The position numbers and the translations under genes are program-made. This document shows positions 1 through 12,330 of a stretch of 64,000 nucleotides of DNA, piece after piece (within the stretch, counting starts at the first letter, position 1; every line of letters starts with the position of its first letter). The notes under the pieces are model-generated. The model was not told the DNA's origin, did no database searches, and saw only the letters and a list, made by a program, of their open reading frames with translations. The DNA lies in contig MBPM02000004.1 in NCBI GenBank assembly GCA_001695595.3, forward strand, positions 868,001 through 932,000. The letters run 5' to 3'. This DNA comes from Plasmopara viticola. Its lineage: Eukaryota; Oomycota; Peronosporomycetes; Peronosporales; Peronosporaceae.

Positions 1-177
1 CCTGGATTAATCTACCAACAACTTTGCTTGACTCGCAAAGCTTAAAATGTATCTTGTCTAAAATTGTGTAAAAGCCAGTTCCTTTTGACAGTACCAGTGC
101 ATACGTATATGATAAAGTAACTATATGGCTTAGTCTCCGTTATTGGCAAGTCTACCGGAGACAACGGTCACGTCACA
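1..177 (-). repeat. Gypsy 3' LTR fragment (minus orientation)
   Basis: The sequence ends in CGTCACA at 177, which is the reverse complement of the TGTGACG start of the family LTR seen complete at 49863-50298. The interior contains the CCGG/CGACGACGGTTACGTCACA-like end common to all minus-strand copies (compare 21787). It is cut by the window edge. Confidence 0.7.
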
Positions 178-948
178 AGACTTCCCTTCAAATGATGCCG
201 ATCGTAGATTATCGAGCTTATTCTTTTATAGCTCTCAAAGAGGTCGACGAGTCCGGAAATTTGATTTACTTTCTCTATGGGCTTTCATGTGGTTCCCTTT
301 TTGACCATCAAAGTCTGCACTGTAGGTAATCCGTATCTACGGTGTCTAATGACAGCTTCAACGAGTTGTCTTTTGGCGCCATTAACGAGCATAAGCTTAT
401 TCGACATTTGCCGATGCTTGGTCCTTGCGATACGGCTTTAACGGTGAAGTATGGAACACTGGATGTATATATAATTTCTTCGATGGTTTAGACTTTGTGG
501 TGGACGCATAATATTTGCCACGAAATTGTCAACTTAAAGGGCTTGTAGAAGTATTCTATGCGCTCTTGTGATTCGCTCATCCGGTCCTGTGAGATGTTTA
601 GCCATGGTTCTTGACGTTGTAGAAACTTTTAAGCTTATTCTTTCAACTTGTGAAATTCTGGATCTATTCCACGTCATACATGCTAAACACAATCTCAAGT
701 TTGTTTCAAACGGTAGCATTTAAATTGTAGACTGTACTCGTCGGCTACAGGCTATCTCAGCCAAATTCAAAATCTTGTCCGAGCAATCTTTTCTGGGCTG
801 ATGACACCTTGATGATAATTAAAATAAAGGTTAGTTCTTTTCGTTTGTGGCTCGAAAGCCTAAGCCAAATTGTGTTGCGTTTCCACAACAGACACAATTG
901 CTAGTCGTAACTTTTATGCAAACTTAGTGTCTCGGTTGGATACAATCG

Positions 949-1094
949 TGTTAACATTACACCGCTGAATGCATGTTGAACAGGTGGATGGCTTTACAGT
1001 AATTACAAGTACGTCACAATTAGTAATTACATATGGTAGCCATTCATTGGTCAGGATAAATATATTCACTTCGGTTTTTACTTCCTTCTTAACA
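949..1094 (+). repeat. 5' LTR of copia copy 1
   Basis: 146 bp, TGTTAACA...TTAACA. It is immediately followed by GGTTAACAGCCGC, which occupies the primer-binding-site position. I could not match that sequence to a tRNA. The gag ATG follows after a leader of only 48 bp. Confidence 0.95.
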
Positions 1095-1142
1095 GGTTAA
1101 CAGCCGCAAACAACAGCCTCGAATCACCACACCGTCACCGCC

Positions 1143-4100
1143 ATGACTACCAAGCGCACCGAAGTCCTTGTAGGAGATGGTAACTACTACCATTGGGAGT
1201 TCAACATGAGAATGGCTCTCGCAAGAAAAGGGCTGCTGGGACACATTATGGGCGCGAAGGGCGAGAGCGAAATAACGGAGACGTGGCTCGTGAATGACGC
1301 CAAGGCATTGGGTATAATTGCCCAGGGCGTCGAGATACAACACCAGACATAGATACGGTCTGCTACTCGTGCCTTGGAGGCATGGGGAACGCTTCGCGAT
1401 TTCTACCATCGTTCCACTTTACACAACCGTGTCACGATGACACGGCGCCTTCATGAGTTTAAGATGGAGAGTGGCACTCGCATGGTGGAACATCTGGACG
1501 CGTTCGATGAGCTGGTCGTGGGACTCCAGATGACGGGAGAGCCGGTGGATGAATCAAGACAGCTAGTGGTGCTTCTGAGCAGCTTGCCGGCGGAATATGA
1601 AATAATATCTTCTATCGTGGAGAACGCCAAGGACATCACTCAGATCGAAGTCAAGGAGAAGCTGTTGAAGGAGTCAGACAAACTACAGAAGAAGGAAGCA
1701 AGTGAGAAAGCGTTTCGAGCCACAGACAATGATGGACGGATCAAGGGCAGACGAGGAAGTGGCCGCAAGATTTACGCGCCACGCAAGGGCGGCAATTTTC
1801 GGGGAAAATGCTTCAATTGTGACCAGACTGGTCATATGAAGCGGGACTGCCCAGCTGCTGAGAACCGTTCCAGAAACCGTTATAGCGGTAATGATGCAGT
1901 GTTTGCTGTGGGGGATGAGAAATCAGTAAGCTGGCTGATCGACAGTGGTGCGACGTCACACATGACCCCTCACCGAAGTGACTTGATCGACTTCAAGCAA
2001 CTTAAAGACGACATCAAGGTAACAATTGCAGATGGCAGAAAGTTACGCGTCGAAGGAGCTGGAACAGTGAAGCTTATCGGCTTAGATGGAAGACGCATAT
2101 CGATGATGGAAGTGCTGCTTATCCCTGGACTTGACAGACGTCTACTGTCGGTGGGAAAGCTTGCCGAACGTGGACTAGTGTGGAGTTTCAGCGTGCTTCG
2201 TGCATTATTTCGGACAAGAACGAAGCTTTGGCAACTGGGACAAGAAATGGGAAAGCTTACACACTGGATTGTCAGCAAGAGGAGGCACGATTGGTGCAAT
2301 ACTCGGGAGTTGATAGTCAGTGGGAGTTATGGCACGCTCGCATGGGACATCCAATAAGGACGTTTTAGTGAAAACTATACGATCCACAGAAGGTATTCCT
2401 GCGCTAAAACAAGGTATCAAGACCCTGTGTGGTGGATGCATGAAGGGCAAGCAGACGATCGAAGCCTTTCCAGGACGCTCCATGACAAAGACATCGCGTG
2501 TATTGGAGTTAGTTCACACAGACGTGATGGGACCCATGAAGACACTTTCAAAAGGAGGTGCTAAATACATTTTGACGTTTGTGGATGATTATTCACGATA
2601 TGTGGTGGCTTACTTTCTGGCAAAGAAGAGTGAAGTTGCCGACAAGATCACGATGTTTAAAGCACTGCATGAGAATCAGTGGGGAACCCGTATCAAGTGC
2701 CTACGTTCGGACAACGGAACGGAGTTTGTCAGCAAGACAGTTACGAATTTATGTCAGCGGAACGGTATCATACATCAGCGTACAGTACCATACAGTCCCC
2801 AACAAAATGGTATTGCAGAACGAATGAACCGTACGATAATGGAAAAGGCACGGAGCACGCTACACTACAAGTGTGTTCCGACATGTTGGTGGGCAGAGGC
2901 AGTAAGCACTGCAATGTACCTGATCAACCGCTCTCCTAATACAATGCACCCAAATAACACCCCATATGAACTGGGATTTAAGATGAAGCCACGGATGGAT
3001 CATCTTAGGGTGTTTGGGTCTCATGGATATGCTCACGTTGATCAAGTGAAGAGGACGAAGCTCGAAGCCAAAAGCTTCAAGTGCATGTTCCTTGGTTATG
3101 CCGAAGACACCAAGGGATACCGAGTTTACGATTTGGAGAAAGACAAAATATCAGTATCACGGTCGGTGAAGCTGGACGAGCGTGAAGTGGGCGGCATTTA
3201 TCCGCAAGTGGAACGTTCAAGGCGTACAAATGAACCAATGTTATTGCTGGAAAACGGAGCAGATGCCGATGAAAGTCTGGGAGGAAGCGAAGGACCACCA
3301 TCTTCAAAGCGTGCAAGGATTGATGAAGACGGCCTGATAGCTGAAGCTATTCTCGCTTACGCTGTGAGTGTTGGTGAAGAATCAGACTTGCCTACCACGT
3401 AAGCGCAGGCAATGTCTAGTGATGAGGCAGAACAGTGGCGACAAGCGATGGACGCCGAATTGCAGTCGCATCACAAAAACAAAACATGGACACTCGTTCC
3501 ACGAGAATCAATTGGACGTACGATTGGATGCCGCTGGGTCTTTGCTAAGAAGCGTGACCAGAATGGATGTGTTGTGCGCTACAAAGCACGATTGGTGGCT
3601 AAAGGTTTCAAGCAGAAATACGGCGTGGATTTCTTCGAGACTTACTCTCCAGTGGCCAACATGAACTCAATTCGGGTTGTACTCGCAGTGTGTGCGGTAT
3701 TAGGCTACAAAATGGAACAGCTGGACGTCGACACCGCCTTTCTCAACAGTGTACTGTCGGATCGTGTTCACATGGAAGTTCCAATTGGTGTCAAGGGAGC
3801 TCAAGGATTTGCGTGTCAGCTGAACAAAGCTATATATGGTCTCAAGCAAGCTGCAAGCGCTTGGAACAAGACAATCGACCACGTCTTCAAGAAGAACGAT
3901 TTTAAAAGTTGTGGAGCGGATCAATGCGTCTACGTGAAGAAAGTGGAAGAAGGTTTTGTGTACGTATGTCTTTATGTCGATGATATGATCATTGCAGCCA
4001 AGACGAGCGACGAGATTCTAGAGGTCAAGGGGATGCTTAAAAGTGTTTTCAAGATGAAGGATCTCGGTATTGCGAAGTTCATCTTGGGCATGGAGATCGA

Positions 4101-4948
4101 CCACGACATGACAGCTTCCACACTAATGATCAAGCAAACACGCTACATTAGCGACGTGGCTGAGCGATTTGGGCAGAAAAACGCCAAGAACGTCGACAAT
4201 CCGTGTACGTCCGGTCTCAAGCTGTCAACATCACAGTCACCAAGTACAGAAGCTGAGCGTTCAGAGATGCGGTCAAGACCATACCGCTCACTAATTGGAT
4301 GTCTGCTATATGTTACAAGTTGCACTCGTCCGGACGTCGCATACATCGTGACACAACTGTCTCGATTTCTCGAAAAACCGGGGTTACCACATTGGAACGC
4401 CGCAATTCGTGTATTGCGCTACTTAAATTCGACACGTCATCATGGGATCGTTTATCAAAGAGGGACGGGAAAGGTGATTGTTGAAGCTTTTACGGATGCT
4501 GACTGGGGTAGCAACACCGATGACAGACGGTCTGTCTCAGGTGTGTAAAGCTCCGGTTGTATTCAATCAGAGAACAGTTGCACTAAGTTCCGCAGAAGCA
4601 GAGTATATGGCGCTCAGCTTGTGCACACAAGAAGTACTTTGGGCGCGCGCAATGCTCAAGGACATGGGTCAAGAACAAGTGGGAGGCACGCAAATATGGG
4701 AAGACAATCAAGGTGCGATAGCTTTGGCAAACAACGCGGGCTACCACGCACGTACAAAGCACGTGGACATCAGACATCACTTAATTCGGGAGAACGTTCA
4801 GCATGGATTACTCAAGATTGGCTACATTGATACGAAGAGTCAGCTTGCAGATGTGCTAACCAAGGCGCTTGGAACCAAGATGCTGAAGTATCTGCGCGAA
4901 GCCTCCGGAATCAAGACCAAGTCAGCAACAAAGGACACACAGCATTAG
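1143..4948 (+). pseudogene. Copia Gag-PR-INT-RT-RNaseH polyprotein, broken (copy 1)
   Basis: In order, the reading pieces encode Gag with a CCHC zinc knuckle (CFNCDQTGHMKRDC near 1810-1850), an aspartic protease (WLIDSGATSHM near 1930), integrase with HTD, RSDNGTEF and NGIAERM catalytic residues (about 2515-2825), RT with YVDD (near 3975), and RNase H to TAG at 4948. The start at 1143 matches copy 3. Breaks are a TAG at 1350, single-base deletions near 2176 and 2354 that move the integrase into another frame, a TAA near 3400 just before RT, and 14-bp and 9-bp deletions in RNase H. An in-frame 92-codon loss removes the acidic linker between integrase and RT. At the position where copies 2 and 3 carry an amber codon, this copy has CAG. 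Confidence 0.95.
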
Positions 4949-4961
4949 CGGTGAGTGGGAG

Positions 4962-5107
4962 TGTTAACATTACACCGATGAATACATGTTGAACAGGTGG
5001 ATGGCTTTACAGTAATTACAAGTACGTCACAATTAGTAATTACATATGGTAGCCATTCATTGGTCAGGATAAATATATTCACTTCGGTTTTTACTTCCTT
5101 CTTAACA
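4962..5107 (+). repeat. 3' LTR of copia copy 1
   Basis: 146 bp, preceded by the purine-rich tract GGTGAGTGGGAG at the polypurine-tract position. It differs from the 5' LTR at two sites (ACCGATGAATAC against ACCGCTGAATGC). The TSD AATCG follows directly. Confidence 0.95.
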
Positions 5108-6337
5108 AATCGTCTTTGATATGACACCTTTCTTCATATATTTATTCATGAAGTCCTTTGCGAATTTTGCAATATCATCCGTTGTCTTCGTTGCGATGAA
5201 CACGGCCCTATTTGTTAGGCAATCAACAACAATCACGCCAGCATTAGAATCACTTTCGATCGTTGTTAAGAAACGATGAAGTCAATTAAAATTTCGCCCC
5301 GTCTGCCGCCTCTTGGAAAATCCACAAACCCAAGTAATACTAGCGGTTTTGCTGCCCAGCCTTGTGCCGCTGCCACATTCCGCATGTGTTGACATAGCGC
5401 TGTCCGTAATGCATCATTTTCGGCCAGTTTTGACGTACGGCCAAACAGGGTTTTTGTAATTCTGGGTGGCCTGCCGATATAGAGCCGTACTTTTTCTTAC
5501 AGATGGCGCGAATTTTTTAATTTTTGTCGGCGGGAACATAAAGTCGTGGACTATCAAATTGTCGTTTTGATAATGCCTAATATCTTTATTACGCTTTATA
5601 AATGATATACTGTAAGTCTCGGTTTCACGCATACATTGTATTTGTGGATAGAACAATCACAACTCATCTTGTCCTAATTTTAGCTACGAACTTGCGACTC
5701 TCAGCCTCTCCGGTAGCTCTTTTAAACTGATCGAGCAGCTTCACTCTCAATATTAAGTAAAGTGCGACAGTGCATCAGCCACGGTGTTAGTTTTACCGAA
5801 AATTCACCTCCAGCTCAATCAATCATCAAGCTACTTTGAGGTTCGCAGTCTTTTGCGTCAGGATCATTTGCGAACTGCAAAAAAACGGTCGGTCAAGAAA
5901 ATTTATTTGCTATACTTTTTGCGCATGCAAGATTGCAAATGGCTCTTGTTCACGAACTCGGTGATTACACTGCTCTGTCTTCATTGTACGACCAATCGAA
6001 GAAATTGGATGCATAAGTTCTCCCTTCTTTCATGACAAGACACACTCGATCGAAAGACCAAGAGCCGGTAGAAGCGTCAGCGGTGCTAGGGTTCAGTAAA
6101 GCTGCGTACATGATTGTTCGAGAGCTTGATCGCTTTTGAAGGACATTTTTTTAAATTGTCGTGGAGTGGCTCTCCAAATTGCGCAAAGTCTTTCCAGAAG
6201 GTCTCCGCTTGCTTATTTGGTCATAAAGCAATAAGCTGAATCTTATCGGGGTCCATTCCGACGCCTTCGAGTCCGAAAAATTCCCTGAATATGGGATCTT
6301 ATCCACGCAGAATAAACACTTAACCAACTTGACGTAG

Positions 6338-6543
6338 ACTCGAGTTGGATTATTTGAGTCGCTTGTCAATCTTATGGACCTTAGCGAAGCCCGGCTACCT
6401 GCAATCGTCTTTTGCAGAAAGTCTTTTGAGATAAACGAAAACATGAAAATCTTCTTTGACAGCCATTTTGTGTTCACGCAAAGTGAAGATTTCGCAAATC
6501 ACGTTGCAAGTTAAAACCGTGTAATCAAACCGTATGTATGACA
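6338..6543 (+). other. In-place inverted segment of gypsy RT containing the YFDD region
   Basis: Around this interval the gypsy reads on the minus strand. Inside it the plus strand encodes the RT stretch from FES...(M)GL through FFDSHFVFTQSEDFANHV, where other copies have YFDD. The same stretch is collinear at 9913-10120 in the plus element, where it spans about 207 bp. The left join is at about 6338, the right at about 6543, and beyond the right join minus-strand RT resumes with roughly 50 bp missing. The left junction recurs at 16335 and 39977. Confidence 0.7.
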
Positions 6544-7599
6544 CAAAACTATTCACAAAGTGAGTCCATGCACAAAATTTTATTTTATCCCAGACCAGGT
6601 GTCAAAGGTGTTTCTCTCACGCGGCGTCGAAAGCACCGGAAATTGCGTACTCGATGTAGCTGAAGTTAGCTGTGTGCACAAGGCACCAACCTACAGGCTT
6701 CCTGACACAAATTGTTGGCGCCGAAAAAGAAGACGTACTTGGTCGAATAATGCCTGCAAAAACCATCTCTTTGGTCCATCACTAAATTGTCATGCGCTAT
6801 TCAGGACTTTGGTACCATTATCTGACGATAATCGGCTTTGCACTAGGCGAGAGAAGATTTTGTGTTCATTCCCTTTTCTTTCTGAAAGTGTCTCGCTAAA
6901 CAAACTCTGTGCGAAATACTGTTCCCGCATTCCTGCGTAGCGCTTCATGCGCCAGATTGTTCTAAGCAATTTTGACCCTTAATTTTTGAAGTGCTCAGCC
7001 TTCACAAAATCATGTGGATTGACGACGAAGACAGCTCCAATGTCTTTGTCGTGACACAACATTCTCGAAAGCGGGTGAATTAATCAAGCTCCGTCATTCT
7101 ATGACGACCAACGTGGCCTTGTTCCCGATAGTGGCTAAAACTTTGCGTCTCTGATTTATGCGGGCCTTGCATTGTCCATCAGCCCATCTATCTGGACACA
7201 AATTCTGTAAGCTCATTTACAGCATGTGCTCCGTGTTGGTGCAAGGTGTTATGCAACCTACACTTCAGTTGACAACTGTATTTTTGCTTACAAAGTCACA
7301 CCATGCCGATGATATTCCTTGTAACATGCAAGTCTTCGAATGCTCTCGATGTGATAAAAAAACCGTTTTTGTGCAAGTTCATGTGCACACTTCATCGGAG
7401 GCGGTGAACAACTGGTTGTAGCCAAGGCCAACTTGCTTAATCTTGCTTTTGATCGCTTTGAGCTCAAGTCGCTTAAATAAGTCTTTGGGTCTACCGTTAG
7501 ACCACATCCACTGTGGTTAGAAGGGTGACGGATACTTATAAACCAAAGTCAATAAATGCTCTAGCATTGCTTCGAGTATCGCATGAACTGCTTCTCTAG

Positions 7600-8717
7600 C
7601 TTAAAAATTTGTTGCTTACGTTTGGAAAAATACAATTCAACGATATGTGATCGACAACGCCACAATTGTTGCATGTTGCCGATTTTGTCTTGTCTTCGTT
7701 CTTGTCCCTCCCCGTTTTAAAAATGATTTGGCGTTTAAGGTCATGACTTGTTCGCACCATAACCTCACTTTATGAGCACCGTCTCAAAGATCTTGGTGCA
7801 AACTCGAAGTCGAAGGCAAATTGATGGCTTTCTGAAGAGTTTTGAAAGACCGTCTTCAAGATTTTTTCACCCAATTCATCTAATCAATTTTTTTTCCGGA
7901 TTTACTAATGTCCGATACAGTTTCGAACGCTTAATTCTGGAATCTTGAGACGAACTTGACGATAGTTTCCCTTTGTTTCAGGTAAAACATCCGCGCTCAA
8001 AGAGAAAATTCGACATTCCTAGGCCTGAAGCGTGTGGAAAGCTATGTTTTCATTAGTGCCCAATTCTCGTGAGTATACGATTGGCTATGAAGCCACGATA
8101 CCAAGTTAGTACAAAAGTGCTTAATTTATTTGAGATAAGCGACACAAAGTATGACGGCTCTTTTGTCATCAAGTAGACCTTAATGACGTTGTACGGTTTT
8201 GTTGCTAATATCTACTTATCAGCCTTCGCCAAGCCTTCTTTCGTCAGCGATTGGATCCTTTTTTGTCGAATTGCCTCTAAATGCGACGTGAAATTAAAGC
8301 GCTCGTGAGCCTGTTGCAGTTGGGGTTGCATTTGAGCTTGCATCTGGGCACAATTTTGCTGTTGATACTGGAAAAGATATAGCAGTAATTGCTGCATCTT
8401 CGAACGTACCACGTACGCATCAGCAGCCCAGCGTGTTTCAGACCATGTGGACAAATATCTAACCTACGCGACACTCGCTGTAATAGTTTTTGTTTTTAAA
8501 TAAGCGAGCTGTGTAATCATGTGATCAACAATCCCGTAGTTTTAGAATCCGCTAAGCAATTGGTACTTGACGCACCTTGCGAACTCGTCGCTCGTAAATT
8601 TGAGCGCGATGTGAGCCGTAAAGGTTCAATCTTGTCAGGAGCTCTAACTCTGCTCTGTTGACAAGGGCTCAGGTTTTAAGATGAGTGCTCATCCTTCCGG
8701 CCTCTTCATTGGGCCAT
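7600..8717 (-). pseudogene. Gypsy gag remnant
   Basis: The minus-strand ATG at 8715-8717 begins ATGGCCCAATGAAGAGGCC, matching the gag start of the complete element at 50976 (ATGGCCCAACAAAGAGGCC) but with an early TGA. A readable block at 8454-8212 is glutamine-rich (QYQQQ, QAQMQPQLQQAHERF) and ends in a lysine-rich KEGLAKADK. It probably belongs to the coiled N-terminal half of Gag. Further down, segments around 7990 and 7745 match the 51590 and 51860 regions of the complete element. No continuous frame remains. Confidence 0.65.
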
Positions 8718-9385
8718 ACTTGCTGTTCTATTTAACGCTCGTATTTTAGTCTATAAGACTTACATAAATTTTATCCTGAAAAACAGATCTAATTTTGTTT
8801 TACAGTCTACGCTTTTTGTTTATATGGATTAAGTGGTCTAAGGAACTTCCAAAGTTAGTGAGCCTGCTGGATACGACGCTTTAGACTTTCATTGATGTCG
8901 TGCACTATGTTTCTGGCGCTTTGTTTCGGATAGAATTGGCAGCTATTAAACGTTGTTATTTATAAGTTTTTTTCAGCTCGTTAGAATTACAGGATTGTTC
9001 AAATCGAGTTTGTAGGCTCACGAGTCAATCGATTTTCCATTTAACAAAGCCAAACGATACAGCCCAAGACTCGAGATGAAAAAAATCAACCAAAGCCAAG
9101 TAGGGAACTGCTTTGAAGATTTTCTCCGTGTTTTTAACAGCGGGTCAGTTTCACCAAACATGCAGAAAAACAAAGCTATAGGCCAACCAAAATAGGTTCA
9201 GATGTTTGTACCACACAGGCCCGCAGCCCAATGAGCAACAACTTCATGCTGAAAGGACTTTTTTTGTAATGCACCACTTTTCACTATGTAGTCAGGACTT
9301 ATAATCGCAGGATGACGCACTTCTCCCAATGTGACAACGCATATCCTTGTCTTGAGCTCTTGATCTTGACCAACAAATTCCACCA

Positions 9386-9620
9386 TGTGACACAATCGCA
9401 AAAAATCTTCCTTGAAGGACGTTTGTTCTACGTGGCTTTGGCGTCGAGCAAGGCAAAGTCAGCGGGGGATGAGTAGTTTCTAGATGCGTAAAGTAAGTTG
9501 CGAGATAAATTCAAATGGAGAGCATCACCGAAATCTTGACAAGTGGCTCTCAGCCATTCACTGTAGCCATCTTATAGCTATCGTTTTTTTTACAACCCAT
9601 CGTTTTTTTTTCAGATCCCA
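9386..9620 (-). repeat. Truncated gypsy 5' LTR (minus orientation)
   Basis: It begins TGTGACACAATCGC, a diverged form of the TGTAACATAGTCGC outer end of minus-oriented LTRs, and contains the conserved GTGGCTCTCAGCCATTCACTG stretch. It then dissolves into poly-T near 9600. The distance to the gag start at 8717 matches the leader length of the complete element. Confidence 0.5.
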
Positions 9621-9639
9621 GATTACTTTTAACAATATG

Positions 9640-12330
9640 GTCTCTCGACTTTTAATGATCGTGGGACGTCTGAACCTTGCTTTAATGTTAACGTCTCTTC
9701 ATCTGCTGTATCGGTGCAAATAGGATGCAAGAAGTTCGTAGGCTAGAGCACTGTGCACGGCTATTGTCATCTAAGCCTAGCAATTCCATTGCCAGCGATA
9801 CCGATGGACACAATGTCCGGAAGTAACTTTTTTTGTGTATGGACCTACATTTTGAATACTTTCAGGTTTGTTTGTGTAGTGAACTAAGTGAACTGTTTAC
9901 TTCGTTTCCGACCCCAGATAGACTATTCGAGTCTCTTGTCACTTCTTTGGGGTATAGAAAAGCCCGGCTACCCGTGATCGTCTTTTGCAAAAAAAGGCTT
10001 TTTGTATTGAGAGAAAGCAAGAAATCTACCGTGACAACATCTACGTACTCACGCAAAGTGAAGATCTTGTAAACCTCATTACGGCTTTAGATCGAGTAAT
10101 TAAATGGTGTGAAGAACAGCTAGCTTACATTAAGTTGGCAAAGTGTCAATTCTGCGTAAGTATGATACATGTTAAAAAAACTTTGTCGAACGAAAAGGCG
10201 TCGAAATAGATCTTTGAAAAGCTGGGTTTCATGTGCCTTAGATAAAAACAAATGGAGTGCTTTTTTGGCACTACAGCTTAGGACTTAAGGTTTTTGCAAT
10301 GACTTCGAGAGCCACTCTACGACAGTATGAATAAAACTCCTCGAGAAGCGGGTGAGCTCTTGAACAATAACTATGCTGCTTCACTGATCTCAAGCGTCGC
10401 TCGACACTTTTGATCTTAGTCTACAATTCATTTCTATAGGAATGAATGCCTTAAATCTTACGATCGAGGGAGTCTTGTTTATGAAGGAGGGAGAGCTGGG
10501 AAATCCGATTGCTATTACTGGTCGAAAGATGAAGCCAGATGAGTTAAGCTACTCAGTCCGTGAGGATGAGCTTCAAGCAATCATGCATGCTCTGAACGTA
10601 TGGCGTGTGTACCTTCTTGATTGAGCTTTTACATAGATTCGATGAGTGATGAGACGATCCTGACGCAAAGGACTACGAATTGCAGAGTAGCTCAAAGATT
10701 GAGTGAGCTCACTGAATTTTAGGCTTTGTTCAAGAGAAATCTCGCTATATCTAATACCTTGGCTGATACTCTGTCACACAATCCGGATTTTTAGGCTCAG
10801 CTGCCCAAGTTATCTTTCAAGAGCTTTTGCAAACGGCTCTGTTAGTGCGAGATATTGGCAAAAATCAGGATGAATATAGTAATCGCTGCTCAATCCGCAA
10901 AGACAATGTATGCGTGCCTACAGATACCATCTAAAAGCTGAAAAATGGAAATGATCTTCATGGCAGAATGATATTATGTAATTCCAACACGGCGAAGATG
11001 AGACCCCGCGACTTTATATTCTCGTCGACGGACGTCTTAATAGTCGCGTCATCTAAGCCTGCAATCGATTTTAAATCGGCAGGCCACCCAGGGTTTTACA
11101 ATAGCTGTCTGGCCGTACGTGAAAAGTACTACTGGCAAGAAAATAACGAAGTACATCCGGTATTTTGTCAACACTTGTGATATGTGTCTGCCGGGAAGAC
11201 TAAACCACCAGGAGTTTTTAAAGCTGTGGGTGTTCGAAGAGGTGTCAAATGGGTCTAAAGTATAACGGACTTGACCGTGTCTTTAACAGGAACCAAAAGT
11301 GATTACAATGCCGTCATGGTGTTGTTGATCGCTGAACCAAAAGGACCATGTTCACCGCTACGAAGACAACGGACGATACTGCTAGAATCGCAAGGGTCTT
11401 CATGAAGAAACAAATGTAGGTTCAGAGCCTATCAAAGATTATTGTGTCCGACCGAGACACTAAGTTTACATCGGAGTTATGGCAAGCGATCGTCCCTGCT
11501 GTGGGAACGCAATATACCTGAATTTGGCTATTTAGGTCTCAAACGGATGAGCAAATGGAAATAACTGGCCGTTATATTGGAGCTCTCCTCCGAAGTGTCG
11601 TCAACCTAGCACATAATGATTTGAATGACTTTTTGGGTTAGGCTGAGATAGCCTAAAATCGACGCGTACACTTTACAATTGGAATTTCAACGTTCGAAGC
11701 GATTCGGTTTTTTTTGCGCCACATGATGTGGCATCCTTGTCAAGAAACTCCACTTAATGTCGCACAGGACATGAAGAGGGAAGCACAAGATCGCATAGAA
11801 TACTATTACGAAAAGAAAAGGCTTGTCCATCACTTCCAAGGGTGTTGTTGGACGACAAAAGTTTTGATTGTCCGTCACAAAGGTTTTGCTTTGCCAAAGT
11901 AAGATGTATTAGCCCGATTCGGATCGTGAACAATGTTCCGCAAGATTCTTTGAGCTTAAAACATTTGAGGAGTGTTGCCTGCATCCAGTGTTTCACGGTC
12001 CACAATTGAGCCATATCGCAAGGACCTCAAGCGTCGGCAAATATCGAATAAGTTCATGCTGGCTGATGGTTCCGAACGTTGAAGCCGTGATCGGACACCG
12101 TAAGCTCAAGAGAATCCTACACTCCAAAGTTTAATTGCCTGGGAAGTTACTTCGGAGCCTGTTGAGACGCTTAAGCGGAGTTTAACTCTTCGACATTTTT
12201 TTTAAAATTAAAAGAGACGAGCTCTACTATTTAATTAGGCACTTTTTCGAAGAGAAGTCATGCGATGTAACTATCGTCGACGGCAGATTCGCTAACAACG
12301 GCACCTTCGATTTGAAGTAGTATTACATCA
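9640..12330 (+). mobile_element. Ty3/gypsy 3' half, degenerate (RT to LTR)
   Basis: This is a plus-strand gypsy fragment. RT lies at about 9740-10210 and includes HLHFEYFQ-like and TQSEDLVNLITALDRVIKWCEEQ stretches. RNase H is at 10442-10624 (IAITGRKMKPDELSYSVREDELQAIMHALNVWRVYLLD). The zinc-binding N-terminus of integrase is about 11040-11200, its core about 11270-11560, and the YYYEKKRLVHHF region near 11800. A chromodomain trace lies at about 12060-12180, and the start of an LTR (TGCGATGTAACTATCG) at 12261, cut near 12330. No frame is intact. It lies back to back with the 5' LTR of the minus element to its left. Confidence 0.75.

Larger units (their letters stand above)
949..5107 (+). mobile_element. 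Ty1/copia element copy 1, full length but internally deleted (4159 bp)
   Basis: The 146-bp LTRs at 949-1094 and 4962-5107 begin TGTTAACA and end TTAACA and differ at two positions. The element is flanked by the target duplication AATCG at 944-948 and 5108-5112. It lies inside the integrase of a minus-strand gypsy element. Compared with copy 3 (4460 bp) it lacks 301 bp, and five deletions account for this: 1 bp near 2176, 1 bp near 2354, an in-frame 276 bp near 3200, 14 bp near 4543 and 9 bp near 4565. It also carries a TAG at 1350-1352 and a TAA near 3400. It is therefore non-autonomous, although its LTRs are young. Confidence 0.95.
1..9620 (-). mobile_element. Ty3/gypsy chromodomain retrotransposon, degenerate, interrupted by copia copy 1
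   Basis: Read on the minus strand this is one long gypsy element. A truncated 5' LTR lies at about 9386-9620, followed by a leader of about 670 bp, gag from 8717 down to about 7600, a protease region near 7000-7500, reverse transcriptase (RT) about 6900-6100, RNase H about 6060-5700, integrase 5656-5108 continuing at 948-430, a 3' remnant, and the 3' LTR fragment at 1-177. The domain order and the leader length match the plus-strand element at 49863-56020 when the two are aligned by eye. Stops and frameshifts occur throughout, so it is dead. The copia element at 949-5107 sits inside the integrase and, once removed with one TSD copy, the integrase sequence is continuous. A roughly 205-bp segment of RT at 6338-6543 is inverted in place. 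The left end runs off the window. Confidence 0.8.

Noticed and set aside
1089..1409. 106-residue minus-strand frame
   Set aside because: Antisense of copia gag; the same shadow appears at 58988-59227.
6560..6940. 126-residue plus-strand open frame
   Set aside because: It lies antisense to the minus gypsy RT and protease region, aligns there with 52650-53000, and has no recognisable domain.
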